Positions 1 through 11,671 of a DNA stretch of 64,000 bases are shown here, piece after piece (positions within the stretch are counted from its first letter, which is position 1; the number at the start of each line of letters is the position of its first letter). The notes under the pieces were generated by a model. That model made no database searches, was not told the DNA's origin, and saw only the letters and a program-made list of their open reading frames with translations. This stretch comes from Lichenostomus cassidix. Its lineage: Eukaryota; Chordata; Aves; Passeriformes; Meliphagidae. The stretch is from contig CM039193.1 of the NCBI GenBank assembly GCA_008360975.2, positions 19,017,389 to 19,081,388 on the forward strand. The letters are read 5' to 3'. Made by a program: the position numbers and the translations under genes.

Positions 1-327
1 AAGTTTCTTCCCAATTAACCCCAGGTCTGACTCCAGAGCCCAACAGCCCAGACACCCCAGAAGGATCCTGGGCTGAAGAGGATCTGGATCTTCCAAGGGA
101 GGCTTTGGCAGCTCTCCCTGTCTGCTGGCATTGGGAATTCACTGCAGGCAAGGAAGCAGCTGGGAATTGGAATTGTCTCCTCCCCAGCCAGGCCAGCTCT
201 GCTGTGCTGCCAGTGAGAGGCAGAGCTGAACTCCACAGGAGCTTCTCTCACTCATCTGCTGAGGAGATTCACTGCTGCATCACACCAGGGCCCACATGGT
301 TCATTAGACTGTATTGGGCTGCAAGGA

Positions 328-404
328 AATCATGGAATCATTTAGCTGGGAAAAAGCCTTTAAGACTGAGTCCAAGCATTAACCCAACACTGCCAAAAAC
401 CCAT
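328..404 (-). mobile_element. CR1 LINE 3'-end fragment (antisense)
   Basis: The plus strand has the reverse-complemented CR1 tail pattern: an ATCATGGAATCATTTAG start, then a GGGAAAAAGCC segment, then GAGTCCAAGCATTAACCC and AACACTGCCAAAA. It is short and diverged. It resembles the copy at 9,872, which carries the same order of blocks. Confidence 0.65.
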
Positions 405-574
405 TTGCTCTGATCTAGCATCCCCCAGAAACAGGATAAACAATCCCAACAGCACAAGCAAAACCACAGCCGTTTTCTTCTGAAAAATCAAATGGAACCA
501 ACTTTTCCCTACACAGTTTTCCAGTACTTGAAGCTGAGTACTTCAGGTGAGTCCTGCAGAGACACAGAGCTGCT

Positions 575-619
575 CAGATCCCTGGGGTCCCTTCCAGCTC
601 AGAGTATCCTGATGGATTA
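575..619 (+). mobile_element. CR1 LINE 3'-tail remnant
   Basis: A fragment of about 45 bp ends in GGGGTCCCTTCCAGCTCAG and TATCCTGATGG. This is the diagnostic last segment of avian CR1 (GGTCCCTTCCAACTCAG, then the ATTCTATG-type end). Too short for a subfamily call. Confidence 0.5.
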
Positions 620-3600
620 AAACATCAGCCTTTGGGGAGCAGCACTAGATGGAAAAACAGGAGCCCAGCCCAGATGGACCCCCTGAGCTGCAGGAGCTCT
701 CCAGAAGCAGAGAATGAGCTGGCAGAGTTAATGAGGAGCAAAATCCATCACCACACCAGCAGAAATCCTGGAGTGCTTCCCCTGTGTGCTGGGAAAACAC
801 TGGATTGAGCAAGAAGAGCCATAAACAGTGAACAGTCCCACAGCTCATCACGGCAATGATCCATCAGAGGGACAGCAGCAGCTTCTGATGCCATGATTTC
901 AATTCAGAGATGTGCAGAACAGGCTGATCCAGCTTCCAGTCCTTCAGCTGAACAGCCTTGGGGAGCCCACAGGAGCAGACAGGGCTGCTTGGCATATCAT
1001 TAAGGGAATAAACCTCTGTTTCTGAGGGGAAAGAAAGATGCAGCAGCATTTTACATCGAGTCTCTGGATATAATGTGTGTTTTGCATTCCCATCAAAACA
1101 AAATTTTAAAAAGTCACTTGTGAATTCCAGATTTTTTCAAAATATATTTTAATTACTGCAAGTCCCTATTGTCCATTTTACAAAAGGAACAAGTGGAAAA
1201 GCCGAATATTTCTCCCAAAGCAGAGTTTCAAGGAGTTATTCTGTGATTTCATTAGAAACTTGTATTGCTTGGGAAACAAAAAAGCTGTCCTCCTCACTGC
1301 TCAAGAAAGGGATGGGGAAAAAACCACATTCCATTATTATTTCTTCAACAGAGTTAATTAACATGATAAAGAGATATTATTTCAAATGAGCAGTAAATTA
1401 ATTTCGAGCAGGCAGTGAATACCATTAGAGTTAATCTCAAAATCCATGATCCATGATTTCATCTCCATTTTAACCCAGGAGGAAAGCTGACTTGTGAGGA
1501 AGCAGAGCAGGGTCTGGAGAGAGCAGACAATCCCCACATCCCCAGCCCAGGACCAAGGAGAGCCCTTTGTGGGACAGCAATTGTAGAGACAATTGAACAT
1601 CAAGAGCAAGAATGAAAACTGCTCTCCTGCCACACCAGAAGTGCCACTGGATGGCCATTTTGTGATTTAATTCACCAGCCAGAATGTCTGTTCATAAATT
1701 GCTCCATCCAAGGCAGACACATGACAGAGTTCTGTGTGAGATGGATTGGATTTACATCTGTCTGTTCCAAATGTGACATCTCCTCCTGGAAAAACAGCAA
1801 GAGAAATGTATTCCAGGAAGGATTTAACAGCAATCTGTCCCAGCTGAGAAATTATTTTGGGAGAATATGGCACATGGATGAAAAACAACTGTTACCAAAA
1901 AAGTTATGGAATGGATTAAGGACATTTTACACCCAATATTGAACATCAGATATTTCACCCATGGAGCCAAGAAGCTTTTTCTTTCCCACATGATATCACT
2001 CCATGTTTCCACATGACACTCATCATTACCAGGGTGACCAAGCTTAATTTCAGGTGATCAGCACAGGCTCCTCAAACCCTACACACAAAATGCCAAATTG
2101 AAAGACAAATCCATATTTATCCAGCACTCACAGGCAATGAATATCTGACGTTTCTCAGAAAAACAAAACCTACAAACTTTCCCATGTCCTCATCTCTTAC
2201 ACTGCTCAGACCTTTTTTTCTCTCCTTCTTTTCATCTTTATTACACTTACAGCTACACTGCATTATACATTTATAGCTATTGCATTATATTCGTGCAGGA
2301 AAGCACCAGAAGTCCTCCAGTGCATGTTTTCAGGTAGAATTTACAGCACAAAATCCAACTACAACCAGCACAATCACTGTCAGCACTCTGGAATCTGCCC
2401 CATGGGAAAGCAGAGTGTAATTAAATAGAGATTTACCTGGCCCTTCATCTGGCCAGCAGTGAAGTCACCACTGAGCTGAAATAATCGACTTCAGAGTAAT
2501 TTGGTACTTAAAACCCCTCAAACCACATCCTTCTAGTAAACAACATCAAGTGAACTCCTTTGAGGATCCCAAGCCAGCTCCCAAAAGCCCTAACAGCTCC
2601 ATTTTCATGCTATGAAAACAGAGTTGGGGCTCTAAAGCACATTCCAGATGTGGTTTGACAGAACTGTAGGAGTGGCTGACCCCACTTAATGAAGGGAACT
2701 CTCACTTCAGCCTGTTTTACTGAAGTGTCTTGGAAAGGTACAAAGAAATAAAATATTCTGTATTCATTCATTCACTTAATTTTTACTGTGCCAACCAGGA
2801 GCTGCTTATAGCATTCATCTAAGTCTTACTCGTAAAGTACTTCTTAAATTACCTTGGGAAGATTGTTGCAACATTTCTTTTCACAAATTATCCAACAATA
2901 ACTTGAATTTCCACCACATTTGTTTTTCATCTTCCTGACTCTGCCCACCTACAAATCTGCCAAAGACCATTTCAGCCAGGGCTCTGCACTCCACAAAGAG
3001 TGTGATTGTGATTCTTGGTGTCACTGCTCAAGGCACTTTGCAAACAAACATTCTTCAGTCAGACTATTAACCGAGCACCAAACCACAGAGCAAATAAAAC
3101 AGGACAGCCACAATCAACAGTTTGATGCTGCAATCAAACACCTACACCTTTTGCTGAGTTTGAGACATTTTATAGATATTTGCTCAATTACTGCAGAGAT
3201 CCTGTCATAACTTGGTGATAGAACATGCATGAATTAATTTATCAGCCCTCTGAGGTGGATGTGGGGCTCTTTGGTTTGTCTGATTTATTTCTAATTTGAC
3301 ATATCTTTCCTCATCACAATTAAAACAACACTAAGTAATTCATTCAAGAGTTCAAACACAAAATCCTCAAATTGTTGGTGCTTTGGTAGATAAACAAATG
3401 AGGCTAAAGGAACAAGGCTTTCCAAAAAAGGCCAGAAATCCCAAGTTCTTGCATGTCTGTGATGCATATAAAAAGTCAGACTGCAGACAACTTCTACCAA
3501 ATCCTAAAGGACAATTCTCTGCGATTATGTTTACAGTGCTTCTTATCGCTGTGTTATTAAGCATCTAATTTTTGCCCAATTACTTTCATATGATATTAAT

Positions 3601-3708
3601 TACACAAAGAGCTACTAATTATAAAAACTATTCTATAAATGATGTAATTTCTAGTGCAGTGTAAACTAACACCAACTACATAAAGCAGTATTTGTCCCCA
3701 TGTCACTG

Positions 3709-3722
3709 CCACCAGGTGGCTG
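3709..3722 (+). promoter_or_regulatory. CTCF-like binding motif
   Basis: CCACCAGGTGGCTG matches the CTCF core. Extended to the 19-position consensus (YGRCCASYAGRKGGCRSYV), I count 17 of 19 matches by hand. The centre also contains an E-box (CAGGTG), so a ZEB or bHLH factor is an alternative reader. Its orientation points right, toward the CpG island. Confidence 0.5.
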
Positions 3723-5183
3723 CCCCTGGGGGGTGATCAGAAGCCTTTGTTTAACACTTCTTGTTCCACTTTTACCCATGGCTAAATAAAGTCTCAGAGC
3801 TGCTGATTATGGCTAACACAGACCTAACTTCCTCCTACTTCACATCTTCTTCAAAAACCCCATTAATGGCTCTGCACTTCCCTTCCTATCCCTCTTCCTC
3901 CAGAGTTACTTTTAGCAACTTTTGTTCATCAATCTGTCTTGGTTACTTATGAATTGACTACAAACACAGAAGGAACACACCCTGCAGAGATGCTGCAGGA
4001 AGAGCACCCTGGGAACACTTTCCAGCAGCTCAGCAGACACAAACTGGAAACTTAACCCAATTCAACTGAGCTGGCAAGTCTTGAATGCTCCACCCTGCAC
4101 TCCTCACAAAGATGGAGCAGCTCCAGTGTGATAACAAACCTGCAAGTGCTGGATAATTGCCCTATTTCAGTGGAGTGATGCACCATGCAGACAACGTGGG
4201 CATGTCTCCTGCATCCCCTCTGCTCATCCAGCAGGAAAAGGGATGGGCAAGAACCAGGAATGGCCTCAGCTGAGAGCCCACAGGTGGAAATGTGGGTGGG
4301 ATCCTGTAAACCACAGAACAGGATGGCTTTTCCACACCCTTATACATCATAACTAAACCAATATTATAATACAGAAACTAAAAGTGGGATTTGCAATATG
4401 TGAGAGCTCAGCATCAAGTAAGTGAATTTCTGGTGCTCTCCATTTCAGACACACTGCAACTTCCATAGAGCTGTAAGGAATAAACCCTCCAAACAGCCCA
4501 GGTTCTCACTGGCTCTGCCCACAAGGGGCACACCGAGCAGGTAAACAGGCCAGCAGCTCACAGTTAGGTCAATATTAACAATTAATTGGTGTTATCTTGC
4601 TTCTCACATTGGTGTCACCAAGCTCCAGTTACTGCTGTCCCTCCTGCTGCCACACCTCCCAAAGATGTGTAAGGTCAGATAAAGGGCTGGGGAAAAAGCA
4701 ATGGAGGAGTGGGATGAGAACAGCTCCAAGGGAGTCAGTTCCTCCTACAGAAACCAACTGCTCTTACACTGACAGGCAGGGTTTGGTAAAAAACAGCTAT
4801 TTGGAGAAAAACATTTGGATTTGCAGGGTGAACAACAATTGCTGCTCATTAGCAGAAGAATAGGGCAGAAAACACAGCTTCATCTGAGAAGCAATTTCTT
4901 CACTGCTTTTAAAATATTTACTTTTCAATAAAGTTCCAAGAAGTTTAAATTTTGAAACACAAATGAGAGAACTCTGTGTTTATAAATAGTCAGCACTCAG
5001 GCTTTGAAAGCTTCTGGGAGGAAGATGCAAAACATCACAAGTTGATCAACATCCTCCAAAAGGAGACAACACTGAGTGAGCTTTACAGAGCTTATCCAAG
5101 GAAAGCCTCAAAGCCACAAGTACACAAATATTGTCTATTTGGTTCTACAACTGGTTATGTTTTACTCAAAACTGATGGTCCAT

Positions 5184-5194
5184 CCCCCCCCCCC
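5184..5194 (+). repeat. Poly-C run (11 bases)
   Basis: An uninterrupted run of 11 cytosines, a simple repeat likely to vary in length between individuals. No other structure is visible. Confidence 0.9.
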
Positions 5195-7934
5195 ACTCCC
5201 TACAAGTCAAATACCCTCTTCAAGAGAAAAGGAAGAAGAGTTTAAGCCTCTTCACAGTACTGTCAATGCATGATGTGCATTCTTTTATTAAAAACTGATG
5301 CAATGAATTTCAACCACCAAGGTGGGCTGAAAAATCTGTGTCCTTTAACTTTGCTTTGTTTTAAGTCAGGAAACTTTCCAGCTTCAGACAGGTAGGAAAT
5401 GCAGCAGCAACCACTTCTGTTTGTAGTGTGTCTCGGGTACAGAAATGAAAACTTTGTGGGAGCAGAGAACAGTGCATAAAACAGACAGAAAAATAAACCC
5501 TCAGAAAAAACAAACCAGAAAACCTCCATGACTATAACAGAAGGTTTTATTGGATTAAATCCACCATGAAAATAGGATTGCTGGGTTAACATATCTATCC
5601 ATTTATGTTGAGAGAGAAGAGAATTCCTCTTCCATCCCATCACTTTTGACAGCACAGAGGAGAGAATCATTTCACTTGGTGCTGACAACCAAATGGTGCT
5701 AAGGATGAGACATGGAAGTATTTGAAGTGCTTTAAGCTAAAATTGAGGAGGTACCACACACAGTAGTTCTGATCAAGGCTTGGAGTTCTCTGCCTAAAGA
5801 AGTTGCAGTAACCATTGCTAAAATTGATTTTTTAGAATTTTTTCAACCTTTGTTCCAGCAGACAGCAGGTGTTTTAATAGCACTTCTCCCAACAAGTCAC
5901 CACCTCCTCCAAGCCCCACTAAATGAAAATGTGTTTATGAGCAGATCCTTCTTCGTGCTGGCAATTCCCATTTGCTCACTGCTGGCAGCTGTAAAAGGAT
6001 CTGCCCTGCAGTAATTGGGTTCTTAACCAGCTCAGACACAACAAGGACTTTCCAACCCACTAACAGTAACATTTGTTTTATCTTTAAAACATGCAGCCAA
6101 CGCTGCCTTTCACACCACTGCTGAGAAGGGCACTGGCTGAACTGTTCTAAACTGCATTTTTGCAAATCAGGACATTATAAATTACACATAGGTGGGAATA
6201 TTCAGTTTAACTCTGCCCACAAGATTAACTAATGCTGCCCATAAAGACTAAACATGCTTTACATGCTCTTAAGCACCTCTGCTGTTCATCATGTCACTAA
6301 AAACTGTCTTAGACAGCAATTCCACTTCTACTCTGAGTAAGTCTCAGTCCTTCGAGCCAGCAAAGCAGCAGCATTCAGACTGCAGAGGCACATTTATATC
6401 TTTGATTGCACAGTTAGCTCCCAATTTGTTTCTCTAGTTTATTTCTCTGTAGCTTTTATAAGTCAAAGCCAGGACTCTAGAGTGTGAATTGCCAGCTAAT
6501 CACATTCACGGATTATGGTATAACCTAACAAGAAACTGCAAACATTATTAGGGTAAGGACTACCTGTACAAACTACTTACACATCACTGCTGCTCTTCTG
6601 GCAAGAGCAAGAAGGGTAAGACTGCTCAAAAAGAATGAAAGGTTTTATTTCCACAGGCAATCAACAGAATTACTGCTGAAAAGTTGTTGTAGTGTCAAAA
6701 AAACCCAAGTTAGAGTTGCTTTATCACTTCAGAATAAAAAGAGAAAGAGTCAACAGGCTGCATTTGAGCAGGTTATCCCTGCTGCTTCTTACTACATGTA
6801 AGAAGGAACAGCCTGCTCAGCTCCTGAACATCACCTCATCAATGCCAGAGAGCAGCTGAACAAATGGCATTTTTACAAATGCTGACATGGAGTAGAAGGA
6901 TTGAGAAAAAATAATAATTCATAATCATCCAAATGATAAAATATTGGGACATAACTGTCTCAAATGCATATGTCTCAAATGCAACCTTAGAAGGCTGAGG
7001 AAAAAAAACCAAAACGAGAAGCAGAAGAATTTTGTGTCGTATTTAATGTCAGTATAATCAGATTAAGAGCCCATTTGCTGTGTGTTTGCAGTGACAGCTG
7101 CAGGAATCCCACCTGCTCAAGGTGCTCTGGACACTGCTCCATTGTGTTCTGCCAGGACTCCAGAGGAGGCAGCACAGCTGAATTTTCACCTGCCCTCCCT
7201 TCAGAATCCATGATTCAGTGGAGGAAAAGGCGGTTTTGCTTGTGGTGGTTGTGGGCTATTTTTGGGTTTGAAGTTAATCCAGCTCTGAGCTGCTCCAGCA
7301 GCGACAGCTCCTCAGCCTCCGCACAGGAACTCCAGACGCTGCCGCAGGGAAAACTCTCTCTAGGCAGCATGGAAAACCAAACCAAGGCTTTTAACGAGTG
7401 AGACTGCTTAATTGCCTCTGTGCCCACCCAGGTATTGATGGCACAGGTGTCTGCTCACAGGGAGTGCAATGCTCTCCCCCAGGGAAGAGTTTTCAGTTCA
7501 GGGCGGCAATTTTTGTCCCCTAAATTCCCATCCCAGTGAAGAGCTCCAATCTGGAGTTTGACTGTGATATTCCAGGACCAGGCAGAGCTGTGAGGACAAG
7601 CTCAAAGCACAAAGCTTGTGCTGCTAAAGACACAGGCAAGCCTTTCAAAAGAGAGTCTGCTAGAGGGAATGGATTGTTTCATGCCTCATCCACTGGGAAT
7701 TGCTAAATGACCCGGCAGAGCACAAAGCTGGTACCAGCAGGCAAATGAGGATTCCTCAAAGAAGGGATGAAGCAGGTTAATTTTTCCTCTGGTTTTAAGG
7801 AGAATGAAGATGCAAAGTACACACTGCAAGAGAGAACTCCAGGTACCAGGTAAAAAGGCAGGATTCCCAGAAGCTGCTTTGTAAGTAAAAGCATATGGTG
7901 AGGCAGCCAGGCCAGTGGTGTGTTACAAGGGCAT

Positions 7935-8188
7935 GGAGTGCTAGAACAAGGGGAATGAACTGAACTGAAAAAGTAGGTTTAGACTGGATATTAGGAAGAA
8001 ATTGTTCCCTGTGAGGGTGGTGAGGCCCTGGCGCAGAGAAGCTGTGGCTGCCCCTGGATCTCTGGAAGTGTCCAAGGCCAGGCTGGACAGGGGCTTGGAG
8101 CAGCCTGGGGCAGTGGAGAGTGGGTTGTACCTGGATCATCTTTTAGGTCCTTCCATACCAAACCTTCCCACGATTTTGATTCTATGTT
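7935..8188 (+). mobile_element. CR1 LINE 3'-end fragment
   Basis: Recognised from the ordered CR1 blocks: an AACAAGGGGAATG lead, GACTGGATATTAGGAAGAA, TTCCCTGTGAGGGTGGTGAG, GAAGCTGTGGCTGCCCCTGG, then GTCCAAGGCCAGGCTGGAC. It closes with TTTTGATTCTATG. It is truncated at the 5' side as nearly all CR1 copies are, and shares its middle blocks with the copies at 18,780, 26,208 and 27,868. Confidence 0.85.
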
Positions 8189-9871
8189 ACATTCTGTTCA
8201 CCCCAGGAGCACCAGAGGAAAGGCATGAGAGAGACGGCAGATGAACCCTAAGGCAATGTCTGAAGTTAACCCAGGCTGCTTCCATAGCATTTTTGTGCTG
8301 AACAAGTACACACATATGGCTTTGCATGAGTTTCATAACCATAATCCTACAGGATTTCACTTCCTGCTTCAGAAAAAGCCACAGAGGCTGTGGGGATGCT
8401 GCTGCAGGAGCAGGGATGGAAGCCTGCACTGTTCCACACACCCAGCACTGGGTACTGCCCTGGCCCATCTGGGGCACCACAGCTCAGCACTCAGGCATGC
8501 AGGACACATCCATGACTGGAGTCCTTGCTTGTAAATCCACAGGATTACTCCGAACTGACCTGAAGCTGCAGTTCCAGCTGCAGCTGCTGAAGAGGCACCA
8601 GAGCTGCCCAAACATCAGCAGCTCCAACATCTCCTGGTGTTCACAGTGCTGTCCCAGAGCTGAACTCGGTGTGCAGGCTGGGGCTTCCTCATCCCCCAGC
8701 ACCAAAATTTTCTCCTGCTTTTGCTGAGGGTGAACCCAGCACTGGTGCCAACCAAACACACGATGGTTTGTGTCCCTGTGGTTGCTCCTCTCAGCCCAGG
8801 TCAGGAGTTTCTCGGTGTAACTCCAGTTTCCCTGCTGAAGGCAGAGCTCGGGAAGGATCCAGGGAAGGATCCCTCCTGGCAGGCTATCCCCAGGCTGCTC
8901 TGCAGGAAATGCTCCCACGCAGGAGCTGCAGGGAGCAGCTGAGCTCTCACCCAGCACACACAGTTCCAAACCCCTGAGCCAAGGCACCGAATGCACTCGG
9001 GGATAAGAATGAGCCACAGAACCAGAGGATTCTAAACTGACCCAATCTCTCATCCTGAGCTGCCTTCCCAATTCCCTTCCCCACATCACCTGCTCCCAGG
9101 CATTATTCACACACAGGGAAACACAAACAAATCGAGGTGTTTCTCCCATGTGCTAAGGCAGAAACAGAATTGCTGTAAAGTGTCTCTCCCTCCCAGAAGA
9201 ATATTCCAAAGGCACTTTGCTCCTATGGTGATGAGGTCCTACCCAGATGAGGAAAAGCAGCACCTGAGGGACTTCCACACAGCATCATGACTGAAAGGGA
9301 TATAAAAGCACACTCTGGATCCAAATCTTTTCCATTTGTTCATATACAAATCCTCAGTGAGGTTAATTTTTCCTGCTACAAAGAAATACAGGAGTTACAG
9401 CACCTACTGTTACTCCAAGTGCCATTTAAACTATACCTGTATTAATAAAATTGGATTATATTAAGAAAATTCAAATTGTTTCCAAATGCATCCAATTTTC
9501 AGCTTAAAAATCAAATCCCACTTTATACAACAACTTTAGCTATAATTATATGAAGATATAGACAAATCACAGTAATTTGTAACACAAGATTAATTTCTTC
9601 TTCCCTCCATCACTTTAAGAATCCATATGGTGGCAGTAGTTTGGCTTGGTTAACAAGGAGCTTGGATCTGCTGGGAATACCAGTGTGTCCTATGGAACAG
9701 GTGGAGGAACAAAGCAGGGATACAGCCCTGCTAATCTGGTATTAGCAGGGATTTCTTACAAAGAAAAACAATTCATGCAGGGGTTTTAAGATTAAACAGA
9801 ATTTTATGTTGAGAGACTCTTTGGGTTATGTTTTCCTTTTTTATTTTAATAAGTGAGGAGGAAAAAAAGAG
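8189..9871. other. Non-coding stretch, no gene recognised
   Basis: A moderately GC-rich part (about 8.36-9.0 kb) holds a 221-codon minus-strand frame at 8,484-9,149, without recognisable domain, splice logic or low-complexity explanation. The composition (many W, S and C) looks like chance translation of GC-rich intron. The remainder is AT-rich and empty. Confidence 0.55.
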
Positions 9872-10140
9872 CTGTAGAATCATTAAGGTTGGAAAAGCCC
9901 TTGAGACCATCGAGTCCAACCATTACCCCAGCACTGCCAGGTCCACCATGAAACCACAGCACCACATGGACTCCAGTCCTGCCCTGGGCAGCCTGGGCCA
10001 GTGCTCAGCAATCCCTTCTAGGAAGAATTTTTCCTGAATGTCCAGCCAGAACTCCCCTGGCACAGCTTGAGGCCATTTCCTCTTGCCTGTCCCACGTTCC
10101 CTGGGAGCAGAGCCTGATCTCCACCTGGCTCTTGGAATTC
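9872..10140 (-). mobile_element. CR1 LINE 3'-end fragment (antisense, second CR1 type)
   Basis: The plus strand starts TAGAATCATTAAGGTTGGAA and runs through GAGTCCAACCATTACCCCAG, GGGCAGCCTGGGCCAGTGCT, GAAGAATTTTTCCTGA and GGCCATTTCCTCTTG. This is the reverse complement of the CR1 end that normally reads CAAGAGGAAATGGCC, then the TTAGGAAGAA region, then the tail. It belongs to a different CR1 subfamily from the 7,935 copy. Confidence 0.85.
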
Positions 10141-10420
10141 AGCACCCAAAGGCAGCACAGCTCTGCTCCAGAGGCAAGGAGTATCCCGAGCATCCCATGG
10201 CACTGCAGAGGTCCCAGGGCCACAGTTCCTGTCCTCTCCAGCTCATCTTCAACTTTGGACAGGCTACAAGCACAAACACACTCAAAGCTGGTGTTTTTCT
10301 GAGGACAGCTGAGGAGTTAATGTACAAGCTGAGAAATGAGAGCCTGGTTTAAGGAAAGGTTCTGACAAGATTGCTTTTTGGTTTCCCTCTCTTCAGTTTC
10401 TTTAATCTCCCACTACCACC

Positions 10421-10435
10421 AAAAAAAAAAAAAAA
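10421..10435 (+). repeat. Poly-A run (15 bases)
   Basis: Fifteen adenines followed by an AT-rich segment. No retrotransposon body or target-site duplication is evident beside it. Confidence 0.85.
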
Positions 10436-11604
10436 GATAATTAAAAATAATAACTCTTACTTTTTTAAAAAAGAAGGTAGGTTTGTTATCCAGTAGATCA
10501 GCTACTGGGAAGGCTTCTACCCCACCCTCCCACGCTTCCAAGGCTCCATTCCTGTTCATCCTGTTCCTTAAGGCACAGCTTAAGCACAGCCAAAGCCCTT
10601 CCCTGGCTCAGCCTCACGTTGTACAGCACAGCTACACCCCAGGTGAGCTCTGTGGGGCAACCAAGGAGCCTCCCCAGCCCTGAGCCTGGCAAATGGGATC
10701 TGTCACACCTCATTTGGACACAGCCTGTGACAAGTCACGGGTGGGGATGGACAAACACAGCCCCTTCCAAGTGTAGTTACAGCAGGAGTGCCCCAAGTGC
10801 CACGGAGAGTTCACTCTTGACAGCAACCAAATCAATTGAAATGGCCCTGGTTCCACTTAAAGCAAAGTTATAGTGATTTAATTATTCTCACCTAATGCAA
10901 AGCCTTCACTTGAGAGCTTTGCATAGGGTGAAAATGATGGTATTTAAATAACTTTCCATGGGTGCCCCAGGAGCTGCTGGTGAGCAGAGGGAACACGAGA
11001 AATGGGTCACCATGACATAACAGCAGAGCTAACACGACCCTGGGAGCCCCGAGAAGCATCCACTGCTGCAACCTGGATAATGCTGAGGTCTTAACCTGCT
11101 TGGAGATCACCTGAACAGGGCATTCCAGGGCTGCTCCAAAGCCTGTGGGGTTTTAATGTGTGATTTCTATCCTGGGGGTGTGCAGGGAAGAGAGATGAGG
11201 AAAAGAGGCTTCAAGCTGAACATTTGCATCTGATAAAGAACAGATGAACTCACTTTATTAAGCTGACTACTTAATAGAAGTCTATCTCAGCAAATAAAAA
11301 ATGAAAATTCAATGCTGTCCCATTAAGGAGTTATTTGTATTTCAGCTGTAAATGCTGCTGTTGCTCATGCTGCTGTTGAGGATTTACTGATTTTTAAAAA
11401 CTGCACTAACCCAATGCTTCTGCAGAACAGATCTATTGTGCTGAAATTTAAGAGCCCTATCTGTTAAAGCTGAGCTTTGCACTGAGGAAATCAGTAGCTT
11501 CCCTGGAAATTGATTAAACTGAGCCCCTTTCCTCACACTCCTGCCCTGAACGTGGCAGGGTTTTGGCAAAGACTTCAGCAAAACATTCTCCTTCACAAAT
11601 AAAA

Positions 11605-11671
11605 CCCTTTTTTTTCTCCCCACAAAAAAAAAAAAAAAAAAAACCACCAAAAAAACCCCCAAAAAACCCAG
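11605..11671 (+). repeat. Low-complexity T-run / A20 / A-C-rich tract
   Basis: A T-rich run, then CTCCCCAC, then 20 adenines (11,624-11,643), then alternating A and C blocks (CCACC, A7, C5, A6, CCC). The T and A runs are complementary and only about 9 bases apart, so single-stranded RNA could fold into a hairpin. The A/C pattern suggests slippage expansion of a poly-A. Confidence 0.75.

Larger units (their letters stand above)
620..7934. other. Non-coding stretch, no gene recognised
   Basis: AT-rich to average DNA with no recognisable protein domain. The longest open frame (5,263-5,688, minus, 141 codons) has no known motif and an irregular hydrophobic composition. Items noted are a CTCF-like motif at 3,709 and an 11-base C run at 5,184-5,194. 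Small AT-rich patches occur near 1,080-1,460 and 3,560-3,660. Confidence 0.6.

Noticed and set aside
4512..4530. CTCF-like word CCCACAAGGGGCAC
   Set aside because: The spacing is one base short and two core positions mismatch, well below the sites kept.
5263..5688. Minus-strand open frame of 141 codons with hydrophobic stretches
   Set aside because: Hydrophobic parts come from T-rich codons; no family recognised, no Kozak or splice support.
8484..9149. Minus-strand open frame of 221 codons
   Set aside because: No recognisable domain or motif; rich in W, C and S as expected for random translation of GC-rich non-coding DNA, and no promoter or splice context.
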